From assembly GCF_963975345.1 (NCBI RefSeq), contig NZ_CAXBGE010000013.1, positions 1-64,000 of the forward strand: a DNA stretch of 64,000 nt. Direction: 5' to 3'. Shown here piece after piece: positions 7,502-16,270 of the stretch. A program made the position numbers and the translations under genes. This stretch comes from Maricaulis sp963975345 (GTDB taxonomy: Bacteria; Pseudomonadota; Alphaproteobacteria; Caulobacterales; Maricaulaceae). Position 1 is the stretch's first letter. Each line of letters starts with the position of its first letter. Under the pieces are notes generated by a model. That model saw nothing but the letters and a program-made list of their open reading frames with translations. It made no database searches and had not been told where the DNA came from.

Positions 7502-10051
7502 TCAGGTTTTCTCGGCCCGCTTCAACATCTCCTGTTTCACCTTCTCGGCCAGTTGGGTCAGGGTGAAGGGCTTGGGCAGGAAGGAGACTTCCTGTTCTTC
7601 CGACAGGGTCTTGGAGAACTCCTCGGCAGCATAGCCGGAGATGAAAACGACGCGGGTATCGGTCAGCATGTGCCGTGCCTTTTGCAGCAGGCCGGGACCG
7701 TCGAGGCCGGGCATGACGACGTCGGAGAGCAACAGGTCGAAGCCTTCCTTGTCATCCTCGAGGATCTCATAGGCCTCCTCGCCATCGCAGGCCTCGACGA
7801 CGTCATAGCCGCGCTTGGCCAATGTCTTGGCTGCGATATGGCGCACCGCGTCCTCGTCCTCGACCAGCAGGATGCGGCCATGGCCGGACAGATCAGAGGG
7901 AACCGGCTCGACGGCGCGAGCCTCCTCGGCCTGTTTGAACTCGGCATGTTCCGCTTCGGTCGGCTCGTGACCAGGCAGGTAGATGGTGAAGGTTGTGCCC
8001 TTGCCAAGCTCGGAACTGGCGAACAGGAAACCGCCAGACTGTTTGACGATGCCATAGACGGTCGCGAGGCCGAGACCGGTGCCCTTGCCGGCCTCCTTGG
8101 TGGTGAAGAATGGCTCGAAGATTTTCTCCAGCGTCTCGGCATCCATGCCGTGACCTTCATCGCTGACGGCAATCGAGACCCACGGCCCCGGCCGTGGATT
8201 GGGGCCACCAGCCCTGCGGACATCCTCGGCGCTAAGCGCCGATGTGCGGATCACCAGCGAGCCGCCGCCCTGGTCGCGCATCGCATCGCGGGCATTGGCG
8301 GCGAGATTGATGATTGCGGTTTCCAGCTGGCCCTTGTCGACCTTGATCATCGGCACATCGCGACCATGGATGATGTCGAGCCGCACCGTCTCTTCGACGA
8401 TCTGACGCAGCAGGACCGAGACGTCCGACAGCAGATCGCCGATATCCATCGCTTCCATGCGGAAGGTCTGTTTGCGCGAGAAGGCGAGCAGTTTGCGCAC
8501 CAGGCCGGCAGCGCGGACCACGGTCTGATTGATCGATTGCAGCTCGCCATAATCGGGATCGCCGACCGGGTGACGATTGAGCAATTCATCGCAATTAAGC
8601 CGGACCGCAGTCAGGAGATTGTTGAAATCATGCGCCACACCACCCGCCAGCTGGCCGACCGCCTGCATCTTGTTGGCTTGCGAGAAATGCCGCTCGAGTT
8701 CCTTCCACGCCGTCACATCGATAATATAGGCGACCCGTTTGCCGCCGCGCGCCGGGGCGAAGGCGAGGTGGACATAGGCGGCGCTTTCGCCGTCCAGCCG
8801 CGCCTCGGCCGGCTCCTTGCCGCCAGCCATGGCGACTGCAAAGGCGTCGGTCGCCGAGCGGCCGTCTTCCCAGTTGAAGATTTCGCAGAATTTGACCCCC
8901 GGTATCGCCTTGCCGCCCGAGAGCTGAACCAGGGCCGGATTGACGTCCTCGATCATCGCGGTTTCCGGATCGGCACCATCGAGGCGCACGACGCCGAACG
9001 GCGCGCTGGCGAACATGTCGTCGAGCGTGCGTCCGGCGGGCCGTGCCTCGCCCATCGACTGGGCCACGCCCGGAGGCGAGCCGGTCGGAGACAGGCCGTA
9101 CAGCACGCCGCGGCCGATGGACGGTTCACCCGGCGCCCATTCAATCGCTACCACGACCGGGCTCTCAATCCCGTCACGGGCCCGCAAACGGCAATCAATC
9201 CGCGTCACGCCTTCTCCGCCGCGCGTCTGCAGCACCGCCTTGGCGCCATCGCCGGTCAACACGTCACCGAGAGCGGGAAAGCCCTGCCCTTCGATCAGGC
9301 CGAGCCAGCCGCGTAAGGTCGCATTACCCATCGCGATCTCGCCCGTCGGACGCAGCGAAAACAGACCGACCGGCGCGTGTTGCGACCAGTCCGCCATCGA
9401 TGAGGCCTGCCCCATCGAACGGTCGCCAATCGGCGTCAGCCGCCACAGGATCATCTGATCCGGCTGCGGCAGGGCTTCAAGATGATATTGACCGATACTG
9501 CCATCGGCCAGTTCAAGCGGCGGCAGGAGTTCACAGGCGCCCTCGCCGCGTGCCGCAGCCCGCGCCAGACGATAAACCGCGCCATCACCGCCACCGGCCC
9601 CGGACCAGATGCGGTCAATGCCGGGAATGCCGAAGCTTTGACCAAAGCCGGCTGCCGCCAGGGCGAGGTCGCGATAGGCGGCATTGGCCCAGCGACCGGC
9701 ACCGCGTTGATCGGTCATCAGCACCGGATCGGGGAAGGATTCCATCGCTTGGCCGGCCAGCATCGCGGCGCTGGGGGCCTGATTGCGGTTGATCCGCTTG
9801 CGCATGCTGCGGCCCGCCGTTTCACCGGCGGCAATCGCGTAGAGCACCAGAAAACCGATCGCCGCCAAGCCTGACAACAGGACAAAGCCCTGCCAGCCAT
9901 CCTGGCCGGCCGCAAACAGGGCCGCCAGCGCCGCCAGGACGACAATGAAGACACAGACCCAGAAGGCGACGCGCCCGAAAGGCTTCGACCAGAAGGATTT
10001 GCGGCTTGCCGTGGTCTCGGCAGCGTTGTCTGCGGCGGGCAGTTCAGCCAT
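7502..10051 (-). CDS. cckA: Hybrid sensor histidine kinase CckA
   Basis: The 849-residue membrane kinase heads the CckA-ChpT-CtrA/CpdR phosphorelay in alphaproteobacteria. It has two N-terminal membrane helices (about 25-75), PAS-like sensory regions to about 450, an H-box AGGVAHDFNNLL with phosphorylated His474, N-box INLAANARDAM, G-boxes GHGMDAETLEKIFEPF and GKGTGLGLATV, and a C-terminal receiver with Asp777 in LLLSDVVMPG and Lys in FLPKPF. HDFNN is typical of CckA-type kinases. The ATG at 10051 has GGAG 7 nt upstream; a non-ATG extension of 5 residues is possible. It is immediately downstream of flhB on the same strand. Confidence 0.93.
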   Translation of the reverse strand: MAELPAADNAAETTASRKSFWSKPFGRVAFWVCVFIVVLAALAALFAAGQDGWQGFVLLSGLAAIGFLVLYAIAAGETAGRSMRKRINRNQAPSAAMLAGQAMESFPDPVLMTDQRGAGRWANAAYRDLALAAAGFGQSFGIPGIDRIWSGAGGGDGAVYRLARAAARGEGACELLPPLELADGSIGQYHLEALPQPDQMILWRLTPIGDRSMGQASSMADWSQHAPVGLFSLRPTGEIAMGNATLRGWLGLIEGQGFPALGDVLTGDGAKAVLQTRGGEGVTRIDCRLRARDGIESPVVVAIEWAPGEPSIGRGVLYGLSPTGSPPGVAQSMGEARPAGRTLDDMFASAPFGVVRLDGADPETAMIEDVNPALVQLSGGKAIPGVKFCEIFNWEDGRSATDAFAVAMAGGKEPAEARLDGESAAYVHLAFAPARGGKRVAYIIDVTAWKELERHFSQANKMQAVGQLAGGVAHDFNNLLTAVRLNCDELLNRHPVGDPDYGELQSINQTVVRAAGLVRKLLAFSRKQTFRMEAMDIGDLLSDVSVLLRQIVEETVRLDIIHGRDVPMIKVDKGQLETAIINLAANARDAMRDQGGGSLVIRTSALSAEDVRRAGGPNPRPGPWVSIAVSDEGHGMDAETLEKIFEPFFTTKEAGKGTGLGLATVYGIVKQSGGFLFASSELGKGTTFTIYLPGHEPTEAEHAEFKQAEEARAVEPVPSDLSGHGRILLVEDEDAVRHIAAKTLAKRGYDVVEACDGEEAYEILEDDKEGFDLLLSDVVMPGLDGPGLLQKARHMLTDTRVVFISGYAAEEFSKTLSEEQEVSFLPKPFTLTQLAEKVKQEMLKRAEKT

Positions 10052-10090
10052 GGGAGGCTCCAGCACGAATCAATCAATCAGGAGTACAGA

Positions 10091-11179
10091 CTACTCGCTC
10101 GGCGCATATTGTGCGCGGCCACGCGAAAGTGACAGCACATAGCCGATAATCTTGGCAACCGCCTTGAAGTGATCGACCGGGATTTCCTGATCCAGCTCGG
10201 CGGTGGCGAACAGCGCCCGGGCCAAAGGCGGATCCTCGACAATCGGAATATCATGCGCCTTGGCGACCTCGCGGATACGCAAAGCCACCTCGTCGACGCC
10301 GAGGGCGAGACAGATCGGCGCGGCCGTCTTGCCCTGTTCGTAGAGCAGCGCGACGGCATAGTGGGTCGGGTTGGTGATGATCACGGTTGCTTCGGGCACC
10401 CGCGCCATCATCCGGCGCTGCGAGCGTTCATGGCGCAATTGGCGCAGTTTCGCCTTGACCATGGGATCGCCATCGGAATTCTTGTGCTCGTCCTTGATCT
10501 CCTGCTTCGACATCCGGTTACGCTTCATGAAGCTCTGCTTCTGGAAAGCGTAGTCAGCTGCCGCGATCAGCGCATAAACGACCAGACAGGCCAGTAGCAG
10601 TTCAATTGAGATTTTACGAACCAGGATCAGGATCGCCGAAACATCGAGACCGGGCATGCCGGCGAGCAATTCGCGCTTCGGCCACAGCACGACGAAGGCG
10701 GCGAGGCCAACGAGCCCCATCTTGCCGATCCCCTTGAGGAAGTTGGCGACGCCCTGCGGGCCGAAATTGCGCTTGAAGCCCTCAACCGGATTGATCTTGG
10801 ACAGCTTGGGCTGGATCTTTTCGGTGGTGAAGATCATGCCCTGTTGCAAATAATGGCCCGCAAAACCGGCCCCGGCGAGCATCAGGATCGGGATACCAAC
10901 GATGACCGCAACATGCCAGGCGGTCTGGCGCATCATCGCCATGATGGCGGTCGGCTCGACGGCGAAGGCGTCGGCCTGTTCAAGATAGACCACCAGCGTG
11001 CCGGCCAGATTGCGCGCCATCGGCGGGAACATGAAGCTGAGCAGGGCCAGACCGGCCGCAAGGATAAACCAGCCAGGGATTTCCTGCGATTTGGCGACAT
11101 CACCCTTCTCGCGGGCATCGTCGAGCTTTTTCTGGGTTGGTTCTTCGGTTTTTTGACTTTCGTCTTCGCCTTCGGCCAT
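10091..11179 (-). CDS. flhB: Flagellar export switch protein FlhB
   Basis: The 362-residue inner membrane protein is part of the flagellar type III export gate and switches substrate specificity after autocleavage. The N-terminal KTEEPTQKKLDDAREKGDVAKSQE is the family hallmark. Four hydrophobic segments span about 38-215, and the cytoplasmic domain contains the autocleavage motif NPTH at about residue 270, followed by YAVAL. It forms an operon fliQ-fliR-flhB, with 10 nt to fliR and 39 nt to cckA. Confidence 0.97.
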   Translation of the reverse strand: MAEGEDESQKTEEPTQKKLDDAREKGDVAKSQEIPGWFILAAGLALLSFMFPPMARNLAGTLVVYLEQADAFAVEPTAIMAMMRQTAWHVAVIVGIPILMLAGAGFAGHYLQQGMIFTTEKIQPKLSKINPVEGFKRNFGPQGVANFLKGIGKMGLVGLAAFVVLWPKRELLAGMPGLDVSAILILVRKISIELLLACLVVYALIAAADYAFQKQSFMKRNRMSKQEIKDEHKNSDGDPMVKAKLRQLRHERSQRRMMARVPEATVIITNPTHYAVALLYEQGKTAAPICLALGVDEVALRIREVAKAHDIPIVEDPPLARALFATAELDQEIPVDHFKAVAKIIGYVLSLSRGRAQYAPSE

Positions 11180-11189
11180 CCCGTCCCCC

Positions 11190-11942
11190 TCAGTTCAGAT
11201 CAATCGCGAATTGGCGCATGCGGTCGAGCCAGACCGCGCTCATGGCGCCAAGCGATATTGTGAGGATGAAGAGCCCGACCATGATGTTGGACGGCATGGC
11301 GATAAAGAATATCTGGGCCTGGGGCATCAGGCGCGAGAGCACGCCGAGCGCCAGGTAAAAGACCAATCCGAACACAATCATCGGTGCCGCGATCTGAACA
11401 CCGAGTCGGAAGGCATCGCTTAAGGCCTGCAGCGCCCAAGCGGCGGCATCGGCCATTGGCGGCAATTCGCCCGGTGGGAAGACGAGGTAGGAATTGCTCG
11501 TCGTCAGCAGCAGAAGATGGTGCAGATTGGTCGCGAACATCAGGACCAAAAAAGTCAGATTGAGCAGGGTCGCGAAAATCGCCCCCTGCTGGCCTTGCGA
11601 CGGATCGAAGGTCTGGGCGAAGGCGAGGCCGCTCTGCATGCCGATCACCTGGCCGGCGATGGCCGCCATCGACATCAGCATCCGCGCGATGCCACCAATC
11701 ATCAACCCGATCAGCATCTCCCCCATCACCAACCCGGCCAATGGCAGCGGCTCAGCCGGCATGGGCGGCAGGGTGGGCGCAATGATCGGGCCAAGGATCA
11801 GCGCCACCAACAGCGCGAAGGAGAGCCGGATGCGCACCGGAATGCTCGGCTCGGCGAAGCCGGGCATCAGCATCAAAATTGTGCCGACACGAGCGAACAC
11901 CAGCCCGGCGGCGAAGACCAGTCCTGGCAGATCGGGGATCAT
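11190..11942 (-). CDS. fliR: Flagellar biosynthesis protein FliR
   Basis: The 250-residue inner membrane export gate component has six hydrophobic segments. Family features include FARVGTILMLMPGFAEPSIPVR near the N-terminus, IGMQSGLAFAQTFDP and the conserved LSRLMPQAQIFFIAMP segment. In the export apparatus FliP, FliQ and FliR form the helical pore. The ATG at 11942 overlaps the fliQ stop by 4 nt (ATGA), which indicates translational coupling. Confidence 0.96.
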   Translation of the reverse strand: MIPDLPGLVFAAGLVFARVGTILMLMPGFAEPSIPVRIRLSFALLVALILGPIIAPTLPPMPAEPLPLAGLVMGEMLIGLMIGGIARMLMSMAAIAGQVIGMQSGLAFAQTFDPSQGQQGAIFATLLNLTFLVLMFATNLHHLLLLTTSNSYLVFPPGELPPMADAAAWALQALSDAFRLGVQIAAPMIVFGLVFYLALGVLSRLMPQAQIFFIAMPSNIMVGLFILTISLGAMSAVWLDRMRQFAIDLN

Positions 11943-12202
11943 GGATTGACGATCCGTTGGACCACCTCGGCCATGAAGCCGGACAACAAAGCGCCCATCA
12001 GCGGCAGAAAGAGCAACATCGACACGAAAATGGCGATGATCTTCGGCACGAAAACCAGCGTCATTTCCTGAATTTGGGTCAGCGCCTGAAACAGCGCGAT
12101 CACAATGCCCACCGCCAAACCGGTCAGCATGATCGGACCGGCCATTGCGAGAGTCAGCCAGATTGCATCGCGTGCAAAGTCGAGGACTTCAGGTCCGGTC
12201 AC
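11939..12202 (-). CDS. fliQ: Flagellar biosynthesis protein FliQ
   Basis: The 87-residue protein with two membrane hairpin helices is a type III export gate subunit (TGPEVLDFARDAIWLTL, then LFQALTQIQEMTLVFVPKI, the family signature). I chose the GTG at 12202, which has AAGG about 10 nt upstream and gives the usual length; a TTG at 12223 would add seven residues. It is the first gene of fliQ-fliR-flhB and is divergent from the DUF885 genes. Confidence 0.95.
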   Translation of the reverse strand: MTGPEVLDFARDAIWLTLAMAGPIMLTGLAVGIVIALFQALTQIQEMTLVFVPKIIAIFVSMLLFLPLMGALLSGFMAEVVQRIVNP

Positions 12203-12271
12203 GTGTCTGGCCTTAGCGGGCAAAGAGAATCGGGGTTACGGTTAATTATGTTTACGCTTGGCCCGGGCACG

Positions 12272-12286
12272 TTAAGAAAGAGTCAA
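12272..12286 (-). promoter_or_regulatory. Possible CtrA box upstream of fliQ
   Basis: TTGA-N7-TTAA on the fliQ strand matches the TTAA-N7-TTAA CtrA consensus at 7 of 8 positions, 70 nt upstream of the fliQ start. A TTAACC half-site lies between it and fliQ. In Caulobacter, fliQR is a CtrA-controlled early operon, which supports but does not prove this call. Confidence 0.45.
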
Positions 12287-12314
12287 TTTTCGACTTCCAA
12301 GGGGATCAACCGCC

Positions 12315-14195
12315 ATGTCATTTCGATCAATGCTGGCCAGTACCAGCGCACTCGTTCTGCTCGCCGCCTGCTCGCCGCAGACTGCCGAAAATACCGCTCC
12401 GTCCGAGAGCGCCGCGACTGAGACGGCCGCCGCCGCGCAAACAGAGACCCAACGGCTCAACACCTGGTTCGACGAAGAGTTCAATGCCGAGCTCGCCTAT
12501 CACCCGCTCTACAAGACCTATCTCGGCATGATCGACGACCTCGAGGCCTATGGTCAGTGGGAAGACCCTTCTGACGAGGCATCCGATGCAAGCCTGGCCC
12601 GCGAACAGGCAGCGCGCGATTACATGCACGCGAATTTCGATTTCGACGCGCTGACGCCGGACGCCCAGGTGTCGTGGCAATTCTTCGACTTCATCACGGA
12701 CAATGATACCGCCCAAGCCGAGTTCCGCGATCACGGCTATATCTTCACCCAGTTTTTTGGACCGCACACCGATCTTCCCTCCGTACTGATCGGCTATCAC
12801 CGCATTGCCAATGTCGACCAGGCCGAGGCCTATCTGTCGCGGCTCTCAACGCTGGGCGACCAGATCCGCTTCTATACCGAGCAGGCCGATGAGCGCGCTC
12901 AAGCCGGCATTCTGGCGCCAGCCTTTGCCTACCCGATCGTGATGGAAGCCGCCCAACGCATCATCACCGGCGCGCCCTTCGACGAGAGCGGCACGGATTC
13001 GCCCCTGCTGGCCGATTTCCGCGGCAAGGTCGATGCGCTCGATATCGACGAAGCGGCCAAGACGGCGCTGATTGATCGCGCCATCGCCGATCTCACCGAC
13101 ACTGTCGGGCCGGCCTATCGCGATCTGATCACGGTGATGGCCCGCCACAATGAAATGACCGGCGGCGAGAATAATGGCGCTTGGGCGCTGCCCGATGGCG
13201 ATGCTTACTATCGCAGCCAACTGGCCAATTACACCACGCGCGACGACATGACGGCGGAACAGATCCACCAGATCGGTCTGGACGAGGTCGATCGGATTCA
13301 CCTCGAAATGCACCAGATCATGGACCAGGTCGGGTTTGAGGGTTCATTGCAGGACTTCTTCGCTTTCCTGCGCACCGACCCGCAATTCTACTATCCCGAT
13401 ACGGATGCAGGCCGCGCCCGCTATCTGTCGGAAGCGACCAGCCTGATCGATCATGTGATGGAACGGGCGCCGCAATTTTTCGACCGCCTGCCGACCGGCC
13501 GGCTGGAAGTGCGCGCCGTGGAGCAATACCGTATCACGACCGCAACTGGCGCTTTCTATGAAAGCGGATCGCTCGATGGTTCCCGTCCTGGCGCCTATTA
13601 CGTCAATCTCGCCCATATGGACGAAATGCCGGTCTACCAGATGGAGACCCTCGCCTATCATGAGGGCGCACCGGGGCATCACTTCCAGATCGCGCTGGCC
13701 CAGGAGCTCGAAGACACGCCGATGTTCCAGCGTCTGCAGGGTTATTCGGCCTATGCCGAGGGTTGGGGCCTGTATGCCGAGCATCTCGGCAAGGATATGG
13801 GCTTCTTCACTGATCCCTACCAGGATTTCGGCCGCCTCTCCTATGAAGTCTTCCGCGCCGCCCGGCTGGTCGTCGATACCGGCATCCACGAAATGCACTG
13901 GAGCCAGGAAGACGCCGTCAATTACATGCTCGAAAATACCGCCAATACGCGCGGCGATATCGAGGAAGAAGTGCGCCGTTACTTCGTCTGGCCCGGTCAG
14001 GCCGTGTCCTACAAGATCGGCATGATGACGATCCTGCAATTGCGCGAGAGTGCGCAGGCGCAATTGGGTGATGATTTCAACTGGGGCGAATTCCACGATG
14101 TCGTCCTCACCCACGGCTCGATCCCGCTGCCGCTGCTTGAACAACTGGTCAATGACTGGATTGCCGCCAAGCTCGCAGCCCGCAGCGCCAACTGA
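12315..14195 (+). CDS. DUF885 family lipoprotein, predicted zinc peptidase-like (copy 1)
   Basis: The 626-residue protein has a lipoprotein signal ending LAAC (Cys19), with Ser at +2 suggesting outer-membrane retention. The body is a DUF885 domain. The HEGAPGHH motif at residues 449-456 is an HExxH-like variant, and YAEGWGLYAE 30 residues later supplies a plausible third ligand, as in gluzincin-like helical metallopeptidases. The biochemical activity of the family is largely unestablished. AGGGGA lies 11 nt before the ATG. It is the first of three tandem paralogues and is followed by a hairpin. Confidence 0.88.
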   Translation: MSFRSMLASTSALVLLAACSPQTAENTAPSESAATETAAAAQTETQRLNTWFDEEFNAELAYHPLYKTYLGMIDDLEAYGQWEDPSDEASDASLAREQAARDYMHANFDFDALTPDAQVSWQFFDFITDNDTAQAEFRDHGYIFTQFFGPHTDLPSVLIGYHRIANVDQAEAYLSRLSTLGDQIRFYTEQADERAQAGILAPAFAYPIVMEAAQRIITGAPFDESGTDSPLLADFRGKVDALDIDEAAKTALIDRAIADLTDTVGPAYRDLITVMARHNEMTGGENNGAWALPDGDAYYRSQLANYTTRDDMTAEQIHQIGLDEVDRIHLEMHQIMDQVGFEGSLQDFFAFLRTDPQFYYPDTDAGRARYLSEATSLIDHVMERAPQFFDRLPTGRLEVRAVEQYRITTATGAFYESGSLDGSRPGAYYVNLAHMDEMPVYQMETLAYHEGAPGHHFQIALAQELEDTPMFQRLQGYSAYAEGWGLYAEHLGKDMGFFTDPYQDFGRLSYEVFRAARLVVDTGIHEMHWSQEDAVNYMLENTANTRGDIEEEVRRYFVWPGQAVSYKIGMMTILQLRESAQAQLGDDFNWGEFHDVVLTHGSIPLPLLEQLVNDWIAAKLAARSAN

Positions 14196-14201
14196 TCCAA
14201 C

Positions 14202-14238
14202 TGCGGCGGAGGCGCTTATCATCCCCGCCTCCGCCGCA
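14202..14238 (+). terminator. Strong hairpin between DUF885 copies 1 and 2
   Basis: TGCGGCGGAGGCG (14202-14214) and CGCCTCCGCCGCA (14226-14238) form a perfect 13-bp stem with an 11-nt loop, 7 nt after the stop of copy 1. There is no T-run, so it may attenuate or stabilise the 3' end. Confidence 0.6.
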
Positions 14239-14384
14239 ACCCTCCCTGGCTAATCCTGCGGCACGCTGGGCTTGACCGAACCGGGTTAACCCCTGACCTT
14301 GCCGGTCGAGCAGGCTCTCTCCGGACAGCCCCAGTTACGACCGGCAGCGGACACAGCGTCCACGCAAGCCGGCAGGGAGGAATG

Positions 14385-16259
14385 ATGCGTTCTATATTCA
14401 TGGCACCGCTGACGGTGTCCCTGGTGGCCCTGATGGCGGCGTGTTCGCCGTCGCAACCCGCCGCGACGGGTAGCGCCGCGCCAGCACAACAGACCACCGA
14501 GGCCGCGCAGACCGAGACGCAACGGCTCAATGCCTGGTTCGCCGATCTGTTCGCACAGGATCTGGCGCGCTCACCGGAAACCCAGACCCAGCTGGGCCAA
14601 GTCGATGATCTCGACGCCTATGGGCGCTGGGACGCGGTTGACGATGCCGATGCCGCAGCGACCAATGATCGCCGCATCGAACGTCTCGACCACTTGCACA
14701 ATAATTTCGATATTGACGCGCTCGAGGCCAAGGCGCGGGTGTCCTACCGCGTGTTTGAATATCTGCAGCAAACCGGGATCCGCAATTACGCCTTCCGTGA
14801 CCAGCGCTATGTCTTCACCCAGATGTTCGGCCCGCATACCGGCATGCCGACCCTGTTGATCAGCCAGCACCGCATTACCAATACCGACCAGGCCGAAGCC
14901 TATATCCGCCGTCTCGATGGCATAGGCCCGATCCTGCACGAGCTGATGGATCAGGCTGAAGCGCGCGCCCAAGCCGGGGTGATCCCGCCACGCTTTGCCT
15001 TCACCTATCTGATCGACAACACCGCCCAGCTGATTGCCGGTGCCCCGTTTGACGACAGCGATAGCGTCTCGCCGCTGCTGGCCGATTTCACCGCCAAGGT
15101 AAATGCGCTCGAGATCGACGACGCCGCCAAGGCCGACCTGATTGCCCGCGCGACCACCGCACTGGTTGATGTGGTGGGCCCCACCTATAGAGACCTGTTG
15201 GCGATGTTCGAGCGTCACCGCGAAATGACCGATGATCGCGACGGCGCCTGGAAATTGCCGCGCGGCGAAGCCTATTATCAGGCCCAACTGGCCAATTTCA
15301 CCACGATGGACGATCTGTCGCCGGAAGAGATCCATCAGACCGGGCTCGACGAGATCGCACGCATCCATGGCGAGATGCAGGACATAATGGACCGGGTCGG
15401 CTTTGACGGAACGATGGCTGAATTCTTTGAATTCATGCGCACGGACGAACAATTCTACCTGCCCAATACCGATGCAGGTCGCGCCGAATACATGTCGCGC
15501 ATCGATGCGATCTTCGACCGCGTCCGCACCGTCTTGCCGGATTATTTCGACACCATGCCAAGCGGTGAACTGGTGGCCAGACAGGTCGAGCCCTATCGCG
15601 CCGCCGGCGCGCCGACCGCTTTTTACAACACCGGCAGCATGGACGGCACGCGTCCGGGCACTTTCTACGCCAATACGCTGAACATGCGGAACCTGCCGCT
15701 CTACCAGATGGAAACCCTCGCCTATCATGAAGGCATTCCGGGGCATCACTTCCAGCTGACCCTGGCCATGGAAGACACCGACGCGCCGATGTTCCAGCGC
15801 CTGCTCTATCTGCCGGCCTTTGGCGAAGGTTGGGCCCTGTATGCCGAGAGCCTCGGCAAGGATATGGGGATGTTCACCGACCCGTATCAGGATTTCGGCC
15901 GCCTCTCCTACGAGCTGTGGCGCGCTGGCCGGCTGGTCGTCGATACCGGTATCCACGCGATGCACTGGACCCGCCAGCAGGCGATCGACTATCTGCGCAC
16001 CAACACCTCCTTTACCGAGGAAGAGATCACGCGCGAGGTCGAGCGTTATATCGTCTGGCCTGGCCAGGCGACCGCCTACAAGACCGGCCAGATGCGCATT
16101 CGTGCCCTGCGTGATTACGCCCAGGCCGAATTGGGCGACGCCTTCGATTACGGCGAATTCCATGATGTCGTTCTGACGAATGGCTCACTGCCACTGCCGG
16201 TTCTGACCGAATTGGTGAATGATTACGTCGCGGCCAAGCGCGCCGAAGCGACACCTTGA
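14385..16259 (+). CDS. DUF885 family lipoprotein, predicted zinc peptidase-like (copy 2)
   Basis: This 624-residue protein is a paralogue of its neighbours. The lipoprotein signal MRSIFMAPLTVSLVALMAAC has the lipobox MAAC. Conserved segments shared with copy 1 are QTETQRLNAWF, PHTGMPTLLISQHRI, TGAPFDDS-like AGAPFDDS, YQMETLAYHEGIPGHHF (HEGIPGHH at about 448-455), EGWALYAESLGKDMG and VVDTGIHAMHW. ATG at 14385 sits 4 nt after GGGAGG; the adjacent ATG at 14382 is too close. It probably shares a transcript with copy 3, which starts 11 nt later. Confidence 0.87.
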   Translation: MRSIFMAPLTVSLVALMAACSPSQPAATGSAAPAQQTTEAAQTETQRLNAWFADLFAQDLARSPETQTQLGQVDDLDAYGRWDAVDDADAAATNDRRIERLDHLHNNFDIDALEAKARVSYRVFEYLQQTGIRNYAFRDQRYVFTQMFGPHTGMPTLLISQHRITNTDQAEAYIRRLDGIGPILHELMDQAEARAQAGVIPPRFAFTYLIDNTAQLIAGAPFDDSDSVSPLLADFTAKVNALEIDDAAKADLIARATTALVDVVGPTYRDLLAMFERHREMTDDRDGAWKLPRGEAYYQAQLANFTTMDDLSPEEIHQTGLDEIARIHGEMQDIMDRVGFDGTMAEFFEFMRTDEQFYLPNTDAGRAEYMSRIDAIFDRVRTVLPDYFDTMPSGELVARQVEPYRAAGAPTAFYNTGSMDGTRPGTFYANTLNMRNLPLYQMETLAYHEGIPGHHFQLTLAMEDTDAPMFQRLLYLPAFGEGWALYAESLGKDMGMFTDPYQDFGRLSYELWRAGRLVVDTGIHAMHWTRQQAIDYLRTNTSFTEEEITREVERYIVWPGQATAYKTGQMRIRALRDYAQAELGDAFDYGEFHDVVLTNGSLPLPVLTELVNDYVAAKRAEATP

Positions 16260-16270
16260 AGGGGAATGAA

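Noticed and set aside
7430..9316. Open frame of over 600 codons opposite cckA
   Set aside because: Antisense shadow of cckA; no family pattern and it begins inside the GMC gene.
14571..16163. Open frame of 530 codons opposite DUF885 copy 2
   Set aside because: The DUF885 gene has lipobox and metal motif; this is its complement.
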